Both the position numbers and the translations under genes were made by a program. DNA of 64,000 bases from Artocarpus heterophyllus. Lineage: Eukaryota; Streptophyta; Magnoliopsida; Rosales; Moraceae. The stretch covers positions 7,116,768-7,180,767 of the forward strand of contig CM046337.1 in assembly GCA_025403435.1 (NCBI GenBank), in the 5' to 3' direction. Below the pieces are notes generated by a model. The model was not told the origin of the DNA. It saw only the letters and a program-made list of their open reading frames with translations, and searched no databases. This document shows positions 62,156-64,000 of this stretch, piece by piece (position 1 is the first letter of the stretch; each line of letters opens with the position of its first letter).

Positions 62156-64000
62156 CCTCAATATTTTGATCATAAGCATGCTTATTTTAATTATGCAGTC
62201 ATACAACCTGTGAATTTCTCTGATGTACGATGTGATATCCCTGAGCTGAAAGGGGATAACTACAAGGTCTGGAAGGAGAGAATACTCCTTCACTTAGGGT
62301 GGATGGACATTGATTATGCTATAAGGAAAGACGAGCCCGTAATAACTGATACCAGCACTCAGGATGAGATTGCTCTTTATGAACGTTGGGAGCGATCTAA
62401 TCGCCTTAGCGTCATGTTCATAAAGACCAAAATCTCTGCTGGTATACGTGGTTCCGTCGAACAGTATGACAAGGTCCGGGCATTACTGAAAGCCATTGAT
62501 GAGCAATTTAAAACTTCAGATAAGGCACTTGCCAGCACCCTAATCATGAGGTTCTCATCCTTAAGGCTCACCAGTGTGAGAGGTGTGCGTGAGCACATCA
62601 TGGAGATGAGGGACATAGCGGCTCAATTAAAGAACCTTGAGGTGGATATGTCTGAATCTTTCCTGGTTCACTACATTCTGAACACCCTACCAAAACAATA
62701 TGGGCCCTTTAAGATTTCCTACAATACACATAAGGACAAATGGTCAATAAATGAACTTCTGACCATGTGTACTCAGGAAGAGGGGCGGCTTGTAATGGAA
62801 ATGGGTGAAACTGCACTTACAATCACGAAAGGAAAGAATCAGAATCAAGACCAACATCAGGCCAAGGACAAAGGGAAGAGTAAAATGCCTCCCAAAGCTG
62901 TCATTAAGAAGGAATCCAAGTGTTTCTTCTGTAAAAAGAAGGGACACATGAAGAAGGATTGCACAAAATTTCAGAGTTGGCTTGAGAAGAAAGGTAATTC
63001 AATCTCATTGGTTTGTTATGAATCTAATATGATTGATGTTGTTTATAACACATGGTGGATTGATTCTGGATCTACAATCCATGTTTCGAATACCTTGCAG
63101 GGTATGCGAAAACTAAGGAAGCCACTGGGAAGTGAGCTTAGCATCTCTTCAGGAAATAAGATGCGTTCACATGTGGAAGCCATCGGAACATGCACCTTAG
63201 TTTTAAGTAGTGGTTTTACTTTGGAATTGGATAAGACATTTTATGTTCCAAACTTTTCTAGGAACTTGATTTCTGTTTCCAGACTTGTACATTTGGGATA
63301 TTCCTTTACTTTTTCAGACAACTGTTTCAGTTTATTTTATAAATCTGATCTTGTTGGGAATGGTATTTTGCCTGATGGTCTTTTCTCAATTAACTTGCAA
63401 AATGAACCACATCATACTGCTATGCATGTTCAATCTGGCATTAAACGTTGTGTTATAAATGAGGATTCCTCTATGTTGTGGGATCGGAGATTAGGACATA
63501 TCTCCATTGAGAGAATCAAGAGGTTAGTGACTGACGGAGTACTTAGTACTTTGGATTTTACTGACTTCGAGACTTGTGTGGGTTGCATTAAGGGAAAGCT
63601 AACCAAGAAGTCTAAGAAAGGTGCCAAGAGGAGTTCAGAAATATTAGAAATCATACATTCAGATATTTGTAGTCCAGTAATGGACTCATATGGTCCGAGA
63701 TACTTCATCTCTTTCATAGATGATTACTCACGGTACATGTATCTCTACTTGCTTCATACAAAGGACGAAGCATTAGACGCCTTTAAGGTTTTCAAGGCTG
63801 AAGTAGAGAAACAATGCGAAAAGCAAATAAAGATCGTGAGGACAGATAGAGGTGGAGAATATTATGGTAGATACACTGAGGATGGACAAGCTCAAGGTCC
63901 ATTTGCAAGGTTTCTTCAAGAACATGGGATAGTTGCCCAATACACCATGCCTGGTTCTCCGGATCAGAATGGTGTAGCAGAAAGAAGAAACCGAACATTA
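62156..64000 (+). CDS. Copia Gag-Pol polyprotein, partial (gag, protease, integrase core)
   Basis: The frame opens after a TAG at 62153 and runs to the edge without a stop. Its first in-frame ATG (near 62302) lies inside the conserved gag segment LLHLGWMDIDYAIRKDEP, so translation probably starts upstream by another route (see findings). The gag core covers about 62230-62800. A CCHC knuckle (CFFCKKKGHMKKDC) is at about 62921-62962. The protease motif WWIDSGSTIHVS is near 63054. A pre-integrase block LWDRRLGHISIERIKRL with C-x2-C is near 63480-63590. The integrase core starts IHSDICSP with FIDDYSRYMYLY and contains TDRGGEYYG and PDQNGVAERRNRT, so the catalytic D, D and E are all present. Confidence 0.95.

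Larger units (their letters stand above)
60572..64000 (+). mobile_element. Ty1/copia LTR retrotransposon, 5' part, apparently young
   Basis: The order is LTR (60572-60919), PBS (60922-60934), a leader of about 1.2 kb, and a gag-pol ORF open to the window edge (62156-64000). Gag with a knuckle, then protease, then integrase before RT is the copia order. The 615 codons visible contain no stop or frameshift, unlike the gypsy element at the left end, so this insertion is recent or selected. RT, RNase H and the 3' LTR lie beyond the edge. Confidence 0.92.

Overview
The window is nuclear DNA of a flowering plant, most likely a woody eudicot. It holds split genes with U2-type introns, AT-rich intergenic DNA, plant Ty3/gypsy and Ty1/copia retrotransposons, MITEs and a tRNA-derived SINE. 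No bacterial-type operon, CRISPR array, organellar insert or tRNA/rRNA gene was seen. The species cannot be fixed from the sequence alone.

Layout. 1-8522 is a retrotransposon nest. A decayed minus-strand gypsy element runs off the left edge and has its 5' LTR at 4365-7407. It appears to have inserted into an older, related plus-strand LTR whose 3' remnant is 7408-8522. 8523-13000 is intergenic DNA with a copia gag-protease fragment and a Tourist-like MITE. 13250-15572 (+) is a complete three-exon CASP-like 5A membrane protein gene. 15.6-21.4 kb is mostly non-coding, with one SINE and one unidentified two-exon coding candidate (17510-17747). 21398-27599 (-) is a complete 18-exon HD-ZIP III gene of the REVOLUTA type (848 aa), with the miR165/166 site split across the exon 4/5 junction. 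28.8-40.8 kb is a roughly 12-kb gene-free, AT-rich stretch with MITE-like pieces, a SINE and microsatellites. 40862-44237 (-) is a complete DRB2-type dsRNA-binding protein gene (434 aa) with a solo LTR in intron 1. 44.6-52.3 kb has no gene I can support. 52359-58119 (-) is a complete 14-exon MON1/SAND gene (624 aa) with one GC-AG intron. From 60166 to the right edge lies a copia-dominated region. A young, open copia element (LTR, PBS, long leader, gag-pol running off the edge) appears to be inserted into an older LTR of the same family as the DRB2-intron solo LTR.

The four host genes are not a pathway. From memory, Arabidopsis CASPL5A, DRB2 and MON1 are close neighbours on chromosome 2 (the At2g28370-28390 block), so their order here looks like ancestral microsynteny with REVOLUTA retained between them. 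Exon boundaries given below were derived by hand from splice consensus plus reading-frame closure, and every junction keeps frame.

I found no convincing wholly new biological system. The most notable items are a possible spliced Gag start inside the copia LTR, two gag-like modules in one gypsy element, the well-defined solo LTR with perfect target-site duplication, a GC-AG intron in MON1 and an octapeptide repeat expansion in DRB2.
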